Below are positions 23,593-33,230 of a stretch of DNA of 64,000 bases, piece after piece (positions within the stretch are counted from its first letter, which is position 1; every line of letters starts with the position of its first letter). The translations under genes and the position numbers were made by a program. Source of the stretch: Alteraurantiacibacter hainanensis. Lineage in GTDB: Bacteria > Pseudomonadota > Alphaproteobacteria > Sphingomonadales > Sphingomonadaceae. Location of the stretch: the NCBI RefSeq assembly GCF_036321025.1, contig NZ_JAZAPB010000001.1:434001-498000 (forward strand). Direction: 5' to 3'. The notes beneath the pieces were generated by a model. It saw only the letters and a program-made list of their open reading frames with translations, made no database searches and was not told the DNA's origin.

Positions 23593-24414
23593 CTAGCGCG
23601 CCTCATATCCCGTCAGTCGAAGATGGCCGTAGGTAAAAGGCCCGTCCGGCGTGTGCCATATGGCATCGCCCTCGCTTGCGAGACGCCAGCCGTCGAATTC
23701 GCGGTAATTCCCCAGCGGAGTGGTCCAGCGTGCAATTGTCAGGCTTCCGTCCTTTTCCAGCATGCCACGGTCATCGGACACGAAATCGACGAGTTCGCCC
23801 GCCTCGTTGAAGACGAGTTCGGCAGAAACCGTATTCGGGCCGAGAGTGAAGTCGACCCTGGCGCGCCTGTCATCGATGGCGGTCCATGAGAGGCGCGGAT
23901 CGGTCAGCCGCGATGGTGCGAAGAAGGCTAGATCATTGAGGATCGTGACGGTCTCTGTGCGGGTCAGGTCCGGCCCTTCAACATCGACGACATTGACCAG
24001 TCCTGCCGCGCGCACTCGCATCGACGCCTTGTCGCGATTGAAATCGTGCAGCACTGCGATCGGCAGGCCCTTCATCCTGGTAGTCATGAAGAAGAGGCGG
24101 TGCGGCGCATCGAACCGCTCGTATTGAACGACCGGCCCGCTCATTCCGGGCGCATCGGGAGCCTCGTACATCACGGCGTCGAAGTGCAGCACGATTTCGG
24201 TGACCACGGGGCGGCCCACCGATCCCGTAAGCGAAACGTAGCGTTGCACCGGCTCGGGAAGCGAAGCGAGATCATCCTGGGTCAGGACAGGCGTCTTGGC
24301 GAGCGGTTCGGCGGCCGCGGCGGCACGGCGCGTGTCAAAATCTCGCGAGAGACTGTTCGACCAGGCGTAGATTCCGGCCCCGCCGATCAGCAAACCAGCA
24401 CCAAGCAACCACAT
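23593..24414 (-). CDS. Membrane-anchored DUF6544-like protein
   Basis: The 273-residue product starts with a membrane anchor (MWLLGAGLLIGGAGIYAW) and a mostly beta domain containing LPEPVQRYVSLTGSVGRP, which is the marker of the DUF6544/DUF6920 group. Further conserved-looking parts are FFMTTRMKGLPIAVLHDF and LGNYREFDGWRLASEGDAIW. The ATG at 24414 has AGGAAGG five bases upstream, better than in-frame starts at 24432 or 24510. It lies downstream of the MarR-type gene on the same strand. Function unknown. Confidence 0.75.
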   Translation of the reverse strand: MWLLGAGLLIGGAGIYAWSNSLSRDFDTRRAAAAAEPLAKTPVLTQDDLASLPEPVQRYVSLTGSVGRPVVTEIVLHFDAVMYEAPDAPGMSGPVVQYERFDAPHRLFFMTTRMKGLPIAVLHDFNRDKASMRVRAAGLVNVVDVEGPDLTRTETVTILNDLAFFAPSRLTDPRLSWTAIDDRRARVDFTLGPNTVSAELVFNEAGELVDFVSDDRGMLEKDGSLTIARWTTPLGNYREFDGWRLASEGDAIWHTPDGPFTYGHLRLTGYEAR

Positions 24415-24643
24415 GCTCACCTTCCTGTTCATCAGATTGTTCAAGGCCCGATTTGGCACGCGAGGCGGTACAACAGCGTGAAAGGAGCGGAGGGGCGCCC
24501 TGCCCTGCACTCTAGCTCGGCAGTCTCCTCACGCGTTGATCACCATCAATTCGTGAAAAAGCGTCCGCCTGTGGAAATTGCAGCATGTCCACTTCCTGCC
24601 GGAACCGCAGGCGGCTGCTCTCCAGGTTGGAGGCGAAAGCCTT

Positions 24644-25162
24644 CTACTTGGCCGTGTCGTGCTCGTTCGAACGGGTCTGCCGATCGTCACGGTCAGTCCC
24701 GTGGATGATCTTTCTCAGCGCCTTGAGGAGCGTCTCCAGTTCGAATTCCGTCAGCGATGCTGTCAGCGCCTCATCGTGACGGGCAACCTGGCGCCGCAAT
24801 TCGGCCAGTATTTCCTCCCCGTTCAGCGTCAGGTGGACACCGCGTGCCCTTCCATCTGCGGGTGTCCTGCGGCGAGTCAGGCATTTGCGAGTCTCCCAGA
24901 AGTCGATCGCCAGCGTGGCGGCTGGCTTGCTCAGTCCCAGGACTGCGGCGAGCTGGACAGGCTGTAGTCCGGGATTTGCGCCAACCAGCTCCAGCACGGA
25001 ATAGCGTAACGGAGTGATGGACCGATCGCCGATCTCGTCTGAAAAGGTGCTGAAATCGACGAGGCTGGCCCGGCGCAGGTGAAAGCCGATCAGCCCCGGA
25101 AGCTGGCCATAGTTCAATGAGTGATCGAAAACCGAAAGTTTTCTGTCGGGTACTCTCGCCAA
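24644..25162 (-). CDS. MarR-family transcriptional regulator
   Basis: The 172-residue product has the MarR winged helix: an N-terminal dimer helix (SLNYGQLPGLIGFHLRRASLVDFSTF), ITPLRYSVLELVGANPGLQPVQLAAVLGLSKPAATLAIDFWE as the helix-turn-helix, and RTPADGRARGVHLTLNGEEIL as the wing. I place the start at the TTG at 25162, which has GAGGA six bases upstream. The frame opens at a GTG at 25249, with no ribosome binding site. It is divergent from the TonB-dependent receptor at 25338, which it may control; MarR ligands are often aromatic acids. Confidence 0.83.
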   Translation of the reverse strand: MARVPDRKLSVFDHSLNYGQLPGLIGFHLRRASLVDFSTFSDEIGDRSITPLRYSVLELVGANPGLQPVQLAAVLGLSKPAATLAIDFWETRKCLTRRRTPADGRARGVHLTLNGEEILAELRRQVARHDEALTASLTEFELETLLKALRKIIHGTDRDDRQTRSNEHDTAK

Positions 25163-25263
25163 TGTCGTTCCTCGCTTGCAGGCCCTAACCGAGGCATTCT
25201 TGCGGTACGCGGCCAGTTTCACAAGCCGGCCTTGGGCAAACCCCGACACAAACAGTTATTGAC

Positions 25264-25272
25264 GATAATCAT
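25264..25272. promoter_or_regulatory. Possible regulator site between marR and the TonB receptor gene
   Basis: GATAATCAT matches the centre of the Fur consensus, and TTAT-N5-ATAA (25256-25268) forms a short inverted repeat overlapping it. The flanks do not complete a 19-bp Fur box. It could equally be a MarR operator. Confidence 0.3.
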
Positions 25273-25337
25273 ATTTTTTTGCAACGCAGCTGTAATATGG
25301 GACCGAAGATTCCATCGACGGGAAGAGGAACGATCCA

Positions 25338-27758
25338 ATGATTACCCGACTGAAGGTAGATTTCCTTTCACGCGCGGCCTTCGCGGCTCTCGCTGTTGGC
25401 GCTGTCGGCCATGCCGGCCCGGCGCTGGCTCAGCAGGCGACGACGCAGGGTGTGCCAGGCGAGGATGAGCAGGCCGGCGAGGCCCCGCCTCCTGAATCCG
25501 TTATCGTGGTGACCGCCCGCCGGCGCGAGGAATCACTGCAGGAAGCGCCAGTTGCGATCTCCGCATTCTCCGCCGAGGTGCTGCAGGATCGCCAGATTCA
25601 GCAGACGTCCGATCTGGAACGCATTACGCCAAGCCTGCAATTCAAGCCTGCCGGTCAGTTGTCGGGCAACAGCGCTTCCTCGGTGGTCTTCATCCGCGGC
25701 GTGGGGCAGCTTGACCCGACGGCGGCCGTCGATCCCGGCGTGGGTATCTACATCGACGAAGTCTACGTCGGTCGCGCCGTCGGCGGCACGATCGATTTCG
25801 GGGACATCGAGAGTGTCGAAGTGCTTCGTGGACCGCAGGGCACGCTGTTCGGTCGCAACACGATCGGCGGCGCCATCCTGGTGCGAACCCGCGAACCCGA
25901 GTTCAACGAATTTTCCGCGCGCGGTCGCTTCCGCGTGGGCGAGTACGACCTGGTCGAGGGCTTCGCCGCTCTCAACCTCCCGATTTCCGACACGATCGCG
26001 GCGCGCGTCTCCGGCGGGTTCCGCAATCGCGACGGCTACGTCATCCGTGCCTTCGACGGGCTCGACCTCGGCAATGAAGACAGCGTGACGGTCAACGGCG
26101 CGCTCCGCTTCGAGCCCACACCGGATTTCGAGCTGCAGGTGCGGGCCGACTACACCAAGCGTGACGAGAACGGCGCGCCTTTCGTGTTCGCCGGCATCAA
26201 CGAGAACGCGCCGGTCGCGGCCATCGTCAGTGTTGCGGCTGGGTGCCCGGGCGCCACGATCCCCTTCGCGCCGTTGCAGCCGGGCGATCCTCGCTTCGGT
26301 GCGCCGAACGTGCCGCTGATCGACGATGCGCGCTGCGCCAACGACTTCCAGAACCGCGGCAATTTCGTCAACGGCGGCACGGCCGATGTGCTGAGCACTT
26401 CCGAGGTGTGGGGCGTTTCGGCCACGGCCACCTACGATGTATCGGATAGCGTGCTGCTCAAGAGCATCACGGCCTATCGCTCCACCCAGTCGCGCGGTAT
26501 CCGCGATGCGGACAACACGCCATTCCTGCTGATCACGACCGACGTGGGCGGTGAATCCGACCAGTTCAGCCAGGAACTGCAGGTGCAATACGATGCCGGG
26601 CCGCTCAATGGCATCCTTGGCGTCTACTACTTCGACGAGGACACTTTCGAACGCGCCACCGTTCCGCTGTCCTTCCCGCCCTCGCCTCCGGTCATCGGCT
26701 CCATCCTGAATGGCGGACCCGGATCGCGCGACCTGCAGCTTTCGAACCTCGAGACCCGCTCCTGGGCGGTTTTCGGAGAGGCTTCCTACGAGCTCTCTGA
26801 CGGACTCCAGGTGAGTGGTGGCCTGCGCTACACTGAAGATCGCAAGACTTTCCAGGGAACGGTGCTGAACCTGTTTCCGGCCACCCTGCCCGATCCCGAT
26901 CCGCTACCCGACAGGGCAATACCCGATGGCGGGCCGCTCTTCATCTACCCGACGCCCAACCGGGAAACGTTCAGCGCGCTGACCGGGTCGGCCAGCGTCG
27001 CCTATGAGGTTGCGCCCTGGCTCAACACCTACGTTTCCTATTCGCGCAGCTTCAAGTCGGGCGGTTTCAACACTCGCTACAACGCTCCGCCGCCGGGATT
27101 CCAGCCGGTGCCCTTCGATGAGGAAACTGTCGACAGCTACGAAGTCGGTGCGAAAATCGAGGCGGGGGATTTCCGCCTGAACCTCGCCGCTTTCCAGGCA
27201 GACTATGGCAATATCCAGCTGGTCTTCCGTCAGGGTGTGGTGCCGCTGCTCTTCAACGCGGGTGAAGCGCGCATCCGGGGCTTCGAGGCAGAGGCAAGCT
27301 ATCGCCCGTTCGACAACGGCCTCTTCATAGATGCCGGCATGAGCATTCTCGACGACGAGATCCTTTCGATCACCGAAGTGCCTGGCGCCACGGCGACGGT
27401 ACAACCCGGAGACGAATTGCCGCTGACGCCCTCCTTCCAGGGTAATATCGCGTTCGGTTACAACTTCGAGATCAATGACGGCCTCGTCGTGACGCCGCAG
27501 TTCGACGGCTCCTACACCTCGGACGTGGTGTTCATCACCGGCAGCGTGCCGGAGATCGAGCAGGAAGGCTACTTCGTGGCCAACGCGTCGATTCAGGTGG
27601 AGATCAACGACCGCTTCGAGGTGCAGGCCGGCGTCATCAACCTGTTCGACAAGGAGTACCTGATCCAGGGCAACGCTTCGCTCGGCACGCTCGGCTATGC
27701 GGAGAAGATCTATGCTCGTCCGCAGAGCTGGTACGTGCAGGTTTCGGCGGAGTTCTGA
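25338..27758 (+). CDS. TonB-dependent outer membrane receptor
   Basis: The 806-residue protein has a signal peptide (ALAVGAVGHAGPALAQ), a TonB-box-like segment ESVIVVTARRREESLQEAP, a plug domain (VVFIRGVGQLDPTAAVDPG, VEVLRGPQGTLFGRNTIGGA) and a 22-strand barrel that ends WYVQVSAEF. The type is common in sphingomonads, where such receptors bring in siderophores, vitamins or plant-derived compounds. GAGGA lies before the ATG. It is divergent from a MarR gene and followed by a small hairpin. The substrate is unknown; a MarR neighbour favours an aromatic or carbohydrate-derived ligand, while a partial Fur-like site would favour iron. Confidence 0.93.
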   Translation: MITRLKVDFLSRAAFAALAVGAVGHAGPALAQQATTQGVPGEDEQAGEAPPPESVIVVTARRREESLQEAPVAISAFSAEVLQDRQIQQTSDLERITPSLQFKPAGQLSGNSASSVVFIRGVGQLDPTAAVDPGVGIYIDEVYVGRAVGGTIDFGDIESVEVLRGPQGTLFGRNTIGGAILVRTREPEFNEFSARGRFRVGEYDLVEGFAALNLPISDTIAARVSGGFRNRDGYVIRAFDGLDLGNEDSVTVNGALRFEPTPDFELQVRADYTKRDENGAPFVFAGINENAPVAAIVSVAAGCPGATIPFAPLQPGDPRFGAPNVPLIDDARCANDFQNRGNFVNGGTADVLSTSEVWGVSATATYDVSDSVLLKSITAYRSTQSRGIRDADNTPFLLITTDVGGESDQFSQELQVQYDAGPLNGILGVYYFDEDTFERATVPLSFPPSPPVIGSILNGGPGSRDLQLSNLETRSWAVFGEASYELSDGLQVSGGLRYTEDRKTFQGTVLNLFPATLPDPDPLPDRAIPDGGPLFIYPTPNRETFSALTGSASVAYEVAPWLNTYVSYSRSFKSGGFNTRYNAPPPGFQPVPFDEETVDSYEVGAKIEAGDFRLNLAAFQADYGNIQLVFRQGVVPLLFNAGEARIRGFEAEASYRPFDNGLFIDAGMSILDDEILSITEVPGATATVQPGDELPLTPSFQGNIAFGYNFEINDGLVVTPQFDGSYTSDVVFITGSVPEIEQEGYFVANASIQVEINDRFEVQAGVINLFDKEYLIQGNASLGTLGYAEKIYARPQSWYVQVSAEF

Positions 27759-27768
27759 CGCCGACACA

Positions 27769-27787
27769 AGGCCTGTTTGGCAGGCCT
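27769..27787 (+). terminator. Hairpin after the TonB receptor gene
   Basis: AGGCCTG and CAGGCCT pair perfectly around a 5-base loop, 11 bases after the stop codon. No T-tract follows, so it is only a possible terminator. Confidence 0.45.
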
Positions 27788-28476
27788 GAATGCAAATGAT
27801 TGCGGCCCTGCGGCTGCCGCTGCGTGGCGGAAGGCATTTCGTCATGCGCGGCAGCATCGGGCTTGTTAACCCGATTGCTCCTGATCGCAGCGCTCGCCCC
27901 GCGCGGACAACATGTATCGAACACGGCTCCAGCCCTGACCTGCGAGCGCATGGTTCTGCGGCCTTTCGGCCAGCCTTTGCAACTGGAGACAAGTGCTGGA
28001 AGTGATTGGCGGAGAGGGAGTCCGCATAAATAACTCTCTGAACTGCTGAAACAATTATGTTTTTCTAAAGACACCCTCTATTCTCCCACACTTCTTACCT
28101 CATTGGGTGTCTGCCACCACAAGGTAGCCATCACGAGATAGTGGGGTTCCGCGTAGAAGCTTCCGACGCAGGTTCCTCGCGCGCCCCGGGCGAAAAATTG
28201 TGTTAGCGATCATAGGCCGGTTCCGAACGGTCCTAGGGGCGTTTCCGCCAGGTCTTTGACCCCCTCCCCATGTCTGAGATGAGAAGACAAGCGGGAGGTC
28301 CGCTGTTGGCAGATATTTTCGAAGTCCTAATGTCCGAAATTGGGCGGAAAGCGGACGTTACAAGGCGCTGACCGTTTGTGGGCCGGTAGCGGAAGTTCTG
28401 CTTTCGATGCCGGAAGAGCCTAAGCGGACATTCGGCTAACAACCCGCTAGCGGACATTTGCGCAAACCGACCGGGG
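27788..28476. other. Intergenic region with four AGCGGACATT-type repeat units
   Basis: About 690 bases between two convergent genes. The first 500 show no coding signal. From 28331 on there is a cluster of short repeats: a 29-bp unit TGTCCGAAATTGGGCGGAAA (28331-28350) continuing into AGCGGACGTT (28350-28359), then AGCGGACATT at 28423-28432 and at 28449-28458. The first unit matches 57152-57180 at 24 of 29 positions. The frame at 28233-28490 is an accident of these repeats. Confidence 0.7.
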
Positions 28477-29415
28477 TTACTCCTCGTCAATCGGGAACTG
28501 GATCGTCTTGGGGCCGGTGCGTCGCGGCCGTTCCGCCATCCAGATGTCCGGAAAGGGCGTTTCGCTTCCTGCCCGATTTGACGAGAAAAATATCTGGCTC
28601 TCGTCCCAGCTTATCCAGGGCCGCAGATCCCCTGCCGGAGAGTTCAGTTCGGGCAGCGTGTAGGCGGGGCCGAAAGGTTCCTCGGTCGTCTCACGCTCGG
28701 CGAACCAGATGTCCGGTCCACCGAGCCCTCCGTTGCGCGTGGAGTCGAAAGCGATGAAGCGCCCGTCGCGCGATACCCACGGGCGATTGTTGGACCCTTC
28801 GGCATTGGGTCCACCTTCCACGGGAACGGGCAGGGCACCGGCAACGCTCTGCAGGATCACCCCGCCTGAACCGTCGGGGTTGCGGCGGGAAAAGATGGCG
28901 ACCTCGCGTCGCGCATCGTCCTCGAAGACGTTGACGGATTCCTCGAGGCCAGGCGTGTTGTATAGCCGGTTGAATGGCTGGGCGGCTTCCCAGTCTCTGG
29001 AATTGCGGCGACTGACGAACAGGTTTCCCTGATCGGAGCCCTCGCTTCTTAGAAAATGCAGTTCGTTCCGTCCGATAATCGTCGGGCAGGCTTCGTTTGC
29101 GCCCGTATTGACAGTCGGTGGAAGTTTTTGCGGAGCGCCAAATCCATCCGAGGTGGTTTCCCGTCGAGTGACGAAGAGGTCGGCGCTCCCGTCGCGGAAA
29201 GAGGTGAAATAGAGCTCCAGGCCATTGCGCGAGAGGCTGACGCAGCCGTCGATGGAAGGCGAATTGATCGCATCGGAGGAGCCTAGGAGAGCCTCTAAGT
29301 TGATCGGCGTGCGCCAGTCTCCGATGGGCGGATTTCCCAGCGCGCTCCCCGAGAGACTCAGAGCCCCGAGTCCGACAGTTGCCAGTGCAAGCGAGTTGAC
29401 GAGACGAACAGACAT
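28477..29415 (-). CDS. Exported PD40/TolB-like beta-propeller protein
   Basis: The 312-residue product has a signal peptide (LALATVGLGALSLSGSALG) and several PD40-type blades: SLSRNGLELYFTSFRDG, DARREVAIFSRRNPDG, VSRDGRFIAFDSTRNGG and ISWDESQIFFSSNRAG. These repeats fold into a beta-propeller, as in the periplasmic protein TolB. It is divergent from the second TonB receptor gene (about 160 bases apart). It may bind a ligand or partner protein in the periplasm for that receptor, though no direct evidence is visible. Confidence 0.8.
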   Translation of the reverse strand: MSVRLVNSLALATVGLGALSLSGSALGNPPIGDWRTPINLEALLGSSDAINSPSIDGCVSLSRNGLELYFTSFRDGSADLFVTRRETTSDGFGAPQKLPPTVNTGANEACPTIIGRNELHFLRSEGSDQGNLFVSRRNSRDWEAAQPFNRLYNTPGLEESVNVFEDDARREVAIFSRRNPDGSGGVILQSVAGALPVPVEGGPNAEGSNNRPWVSRDGRFIAFDSTRNGGLGGPDIWFAERETTEEPFGPAYTLPELNSPAGDLRPWISWDESQIFFSSNRAGSETPFPDIWMAERPRRTGPKTIQFPIDEE

Positions 29416-29577
29416 GACGCGGTACTCCTTTGAGAGCGGAAACTGTACGCGCGATCATGCTCCTCGAAGGCCTCACCGCCCATGACGGTTTGCCGATGAA
29501 AGCCGATCTTTTGCTGATGGTTTACCGATATACGTGCTAAATCCCTGCAACTGGGGCATTAGGTGAGTACTTGCGAC

Positions 29578-31626
29578 ATGAAGTTGCAACGCCTGAACAA
29601 CTGGATCTGGGGGGGAGCGGGTGGCTTTTTGGTCGGTGCCGTTCCTGCGCTGGCGCAGGACACTGGCGCTGCACCGATCATCGTCACCGGCGAACGGCTG
29701 AACCGGACACTTGCCGAAACCGCCTCGAGCGTGACGGTCATAACCGCCACCGATCTGGAACAGCGACCCGACCTCGCCCGGTTGGACAGCATCCTTCAGA
29801 CCATTCCCAATGTAACGCTCGGCTCCGGCGGACTGGGGCCGACCATCAGGGGGCAGGATACGACGGGTGTCCTGCGAGACCTGCCTGCCTTCCTCGGCGG
29901 CAACCGGCCCCGCACCACCCTGATCGTCGACGGACGACCGGTTACCTACAACGAATTCGTCTTCGGCGCCCAACCACTGTGGGACGTTGCCAGGGTCGAA
30001 GTGTTTCGCAGCCCGCAAACGACGACCCTGGGACGCAATTCAATTTCCGGCGCCATCATCGTGGAGACGGAACAGGCCGAGGACGTTTTCGGGGCAAGTG
30101 CCAGAGCATTTGTAGGAGCTTATGACACGCTCCAGCTTTCCGCTTCGGTGACCGGCCCCATCCTGCCGGATCAGATCACCTTCAGGATTTCAGGAGACCG
30201 GCATCGCAGTGTGACGTCGAGCGAACTGAGCGGCGGTGAACAGACGATCGATCCCAACGAGGATCGCTACGACCACGTCAGGGCAAGAATGCTTTTCGAT
30301 CTGGCACATATCGATCCGCTAAAGCTCGAGGTCACATACTCACACCTGCAAACGCAAGCAGTGCAAATTGAAGGCGTTCGAGAGCCATTTCGAGAACGCC
30401 GCGACCCATTCGCGCGTTATGGCGTGTTTCGCACAAACATCGACAGCGTCACTTTTCGCCCGGAATGGCAGTTCGACGAAACAACTTCGATCAGGGGTGT
30501 CGCATCGGTTGGCTGGGGCGAGATTCACCGTTTCGCGCCGCCAGGCCTCGGAGAGGCGGATACTTCGAGTCGAGACCGCACGTTCGAACTGTCATTTCGT
30601 CATCAAGGACGTGATTCCGGCATGATCGTCGGAGCCGCGTACAGCAGGGTCAACCAGACCCAGTGGATCGATGTCACGACTGTCAGGCTGGGCACAGGTT
30701 CATTTGCCGATCAGCAGACCAGCTTCGGCCTGTTCGGCGAAGCGATAATCAGCCCGCTGGACAACGTCTCCGTCACAGTCGGCGGGAGGTTCCAGACTGA
30801 CCGGCAGGTTCGCGAGGGCATGCTGCTTACACCCGCGGGTTCGAGATCGCTCGACTACGATGGAGAGTTTTCGTGGCTTCTGCCCAAGATCTCGCTGTCT
30901 TTCGAACCGTTCGAGGGGCTGACCACCGGGATCCTCGTCCAGAAGGCTGCCAACCCTGGCGGCACGACCCTGCTCGCCGACACTGGAGAACAAGATCGGT
31001 TCGCGCCCGAATCCTTGTGGGACTTCGAACTTTTCGCACGTGGCGAGGCAGCTTCCGGCAGCCTGCATTACCAGGCCAACCTGTTCTATTACGACATGAC
31101 TGACGCGCAGCGCTCTGTCACGCGCACGATCCAGACACCGGGCGGCCCGTTCTACCTCGTCGAGATCGGCAACGTGCCCAAGGCCTGGAGCGCGGGCGCG
31201 GAACTGCAGTTCGGCTGGCGCGTGACCGATGCTCTCGATATTTCCGGCTCGATCGGTGTGCTGGATGCAAGGATCAGCGAGGTGGTGGATGACGATGATC
31301 CGCTGCTGGGAAACGAATTCCAGCGCTCACCGCACATGACCGGATCGATGGCCGCAAGCTGGCAGGCGGACAAGCACCTCTCGTTCCACGTCAGCCTCTC
31401 CGTTCGTTCCGGCTATTACGACGACGACCTCAACACTCCGTCCCTCCGGATCGACGGCACCAGCGTCCTCGATGTTCGCGCATCCTGGCAGCACGGACCC
31501 ATCAGGCTCATCGCCTACGCGCGCAATGCCTTCGACCGATTCTACCTGACCAGTCTCTCCGAGACCGGATTGGCGACAGCAGGCGATCCAAGAGAAATCG
31601 GCGTTGGTGTCGAGGGACGCTTCTGA
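29578..31626 (+). CDS. TonB-dependent outer membrane receptor (second)
   Basis: The 682-residue protein has a signal peptide ending PALAQ, a TonB box/plug start (PIIVTGERLNRTLAETASSV), plug motifs TIRGQDTTGVL and VEVFRSPQTTTLGRNSISGA, and a barrel ending REIGVGVEGRF. A GTG lies five codons upstream at 29563, but the ATG has AGGTGA ten bases before it. It is smaller than the receptor at 25338 and closer to FecA/FhuA-like siderophore receptors in size. It is followed by the CadC-like regulator and the Slam locus. Slam-secreted TbpB-like lipoproteins often work with a TonB-dependent transporter, so this is the natural partner candidate. Confidence 0.9.
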   Translation: MKLQRLNNWIWGGAGGFLVGAVPALAQDTGAAPIIVTGERLNRTLAETASSVTVITATDLEQRPDLARLDSILQTIPNVTLGSGGLGPTIRGQDTTGVLRDLPAFLGGNRPRTTLIVDGRPVTYNEFVFGAQPLWDVARVEVFRSPQTTTLGRNSISGAIIVETEQAEDVFGASARAFVGAYDTLQLSASVTGPILPDQITFRISGDRHRSVTSSELSGGEQTIDPNEDRYDHVRARMLFDLAHIDPLKLEVTYSHLQTQAVQIEGVREPFRERRDPFARYGVFRTNIDSVTFRPEWQFDETTSIRGVASVGWGEIHRFAPPGLGEADTSSRDRTFELSFRHQGRDSGMIVGAAYSRVNQTQWIDVTTVRLGTGSFADQQTSFGLFGEAIISPLDNVSVTVGGRFQTDRQVREGMLLTPAGSRSLDYDGEFSWLLPKISLSFEPFEGLTTGILVQKAANPGGTTLLADTGEQDRFAPESLWDFELFARGEAASGSLHYQANLFYYDMTDAQRSVTRTIQTPGGPFYLVEIGNVPKAWSAGAELQFGWRVTDALDISGSIGVLDARISEVVDDDDPLLGNEFQRSPHMTGSMAASWQADKHLSFHVSLSVRSGYYDDDLNTPSLRIDGTSVLDVRASWQHGPIRLIAYARNAFDRFYLTSLSETGLATAGDPREIGVGVEGRF

Positions 31627-31718
31627 CAGCGAACCCGATTGTCGAGAAGTGGCATGGGCTGTAATCATGTGCGCCCTGGCCATGGCGGCCGGGTGGGGTA
31701 CTACAGGGATGCACGTGC

Positions 31719-33224
31719 GTGATCGACACTGTTGACCTGGCTCGCAGGGCCGATCTTTCGATTGGCGAGACGCGGGTTCGCCCGTCGCTGCGCACGGTTG
31801 TCGGGCCGGCGGGAACCGCGACGGTCGAGCCTCGCGTCCTGCAAGTTCTCCTAGCCCTGCATGATGCGGACGGTGCCGTGCTGAGCCGGGACCAATTGCT
31901 TGCCACGTGCTGGAGCGGGGTGGTGGTCGGCGACGACGCAATCAATCGCACGATCGGGGAAATTCGCCGCGTCATCAAGCAAACGGGCGCAGGGTTCGAG
32001 ATCGAGACAATTCCGCGTGTAGGCTATCGATTCCTTCACCCGTCATCCACTCAGGAAGCTTCCAGTTCACAAGCGAAGCCAGGTTTCCGGATTGACCGAA
32101 GACATCTCATCGCGTCGGGCGTTGCGACCCTTGCTGTTCTGGGTGCGGGCAGTGCGGCGTTCATCTCCTCGCGCCGTGATCGGGAGGTCGATGCGCTCAT
32201 CGAACGCGGCAAAATCGCTCAGGCGTCCGGGACGAGTGATGCCGACGAGCGGGCCGAGAGGTTGTTCAGGCAAGCAATCGAGATGGATCCGGCAAGGGCC
32301 GATGGCTGGGGATGGCTGGCACGAACCGTAGCCGACCCGGAACAGGCCCGGGAATTCGCTCTTCACGCGCTCGAACTTGATGGGAAGGAAGCCAACGCCC
32401 GGGCGGTGCTGGCCATCCAGAGCCGGGACCTGATCTCGTGGTTCGAATGGGAAAATTCCCTGCTGGAGATACTCGAGGAACATCCCGACAATACGCTGTG
32501 CCTGGATTATCTTTCGGTCTTTCTGCAGGGCATGGGACGCTGCAGTGCATCGTGGGACGTCAACGAGCGCGCGTCGAGCCTCGAGCCCTTCAATCCGATA
32601 AATCATCAGAAAAGATCTCTGAAGAACTGGATCTTCGGCCACACGGGAACCGCAGACCGGATCGCCGACCAGGCAATCGAAATGTGGCCTCGCAACGCCT
32701 ATGTCTGGAACGCGCGCCTCATTACCTACGCATTCACCGATCGAGCGCCGGCCGCACTGGCGATGATCGAGGATACGAATAACAGGCCGGCCAATCTCAC
32801 CGAGCCAAGCATATCCTCCTGGCTTGCCGCGCTTCGCGCAATCGCGAGCAGATCGGCCGGAGACATTGCGAGGGCGATCGAGACTTGTACGGAGACAGCC
32901 AAGCTTGCCCCGGGCCTCGCAGCAAATGCCATCATGGTATTCTCGTACCTCGGGGAAACCGACGCCGCATATCGCGTCGCCGAAGGACTGTTCGATCGCA
33001 GGGGCTCGATCGTCCAGCAGTTCCGTGGGAGTGGCATCAGGGACATGTATTCGGAAAAAGCTTGGGGCAACTCGCAGTTCGTCTTCACGCCCGCTGCCAG
33101 CAATTTCCGCTCCGATCCCCGCTTCACTTCCCTGTGCGAGAGAACAGGCCACATGGCTTACTGGGAACAGCGGGGCATCTGGCCCGACCAGTTTGTCCGC
33201 GGATCCCTGAAAGTGCCTGCTTGA
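31719..33224 (+). CDS. CadC-like membrane regulator: winged helix, TM segment, TPR-like domain
   Basis: The N-terminal 110 residues are an OmpR/PhoB-type winged helix without receiver (VEPRVLQVLLALHDADGAVLSRDQLLATCW, INRTIGEIRRVIKQ, FEIETIPRVGYRF). A single transmembrane helix follows (HLIASGVATLAVLGAGSAAFI), then a periplasmic region with TPR-like helices (ERLFRQAIEMDPARADGWGWLA). This is the layout of CadC/ToxR regulators, which read a periplasmic signal and act on DNA from the membrane. It starts with GTG. The gene lies between the TonB receptor and, convergent, the Slam gene (6 bases apart), so it may control either or both. The usual TolB-like N-terminal part of such proteins is not obvious here. 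Confidence 0.82.
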   Translation: MIDTVDLARRADLSIGETRVRPSLRTVVGPAGTATVEPRVLQVLLALHDADGAVLSRDQLLATCWSGVVVGDDAINRTIGEIRRVIKQTGAGFEIETIPRVGYRFLHPSSTQEASSSQAKPGFRIDRRHLIASGVATLAVLGAGSAAFISSRRDREVDALIERGKIAQASGTSDADERAERLFRQAIEMDPARADGWGWLARTVADPEQAREFALHALELDGKEANARAVLAIQSRDLISWFEWENSLLEILEEHPDNTLCLDYLSVFLQGMGRCSASWDVNERASSLEPFNPINHQKRSLKNWIFGHTGTADRIADQAIEMWPRNAYVWNARLITYAFTDRAPAALAMIEDTNNRPANLTEPSISSWLAALRAIASRSAGDIARAIETCTETAKLAPGLAANAIMVFSYLGETDAAYRVAEGLFDRRGSIVQQFRGSGIRDMYSEKAWGNSQFVFTPAASNFRSDPRFTSLCERTGHMAYWEQRGIWPDQFVRGSLKVPA

Positions 33225-33230
33225 GCGCAA

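Noticed and set aside
25533..26588. 351-codon minus-strand frame across the TonB receptor
   Set aside because: Antisense to plug and barrel sequence.
28233..28490. Minus-strand 85-codon frame
   Set aside because: It consists largely of the intergenic repeat units.
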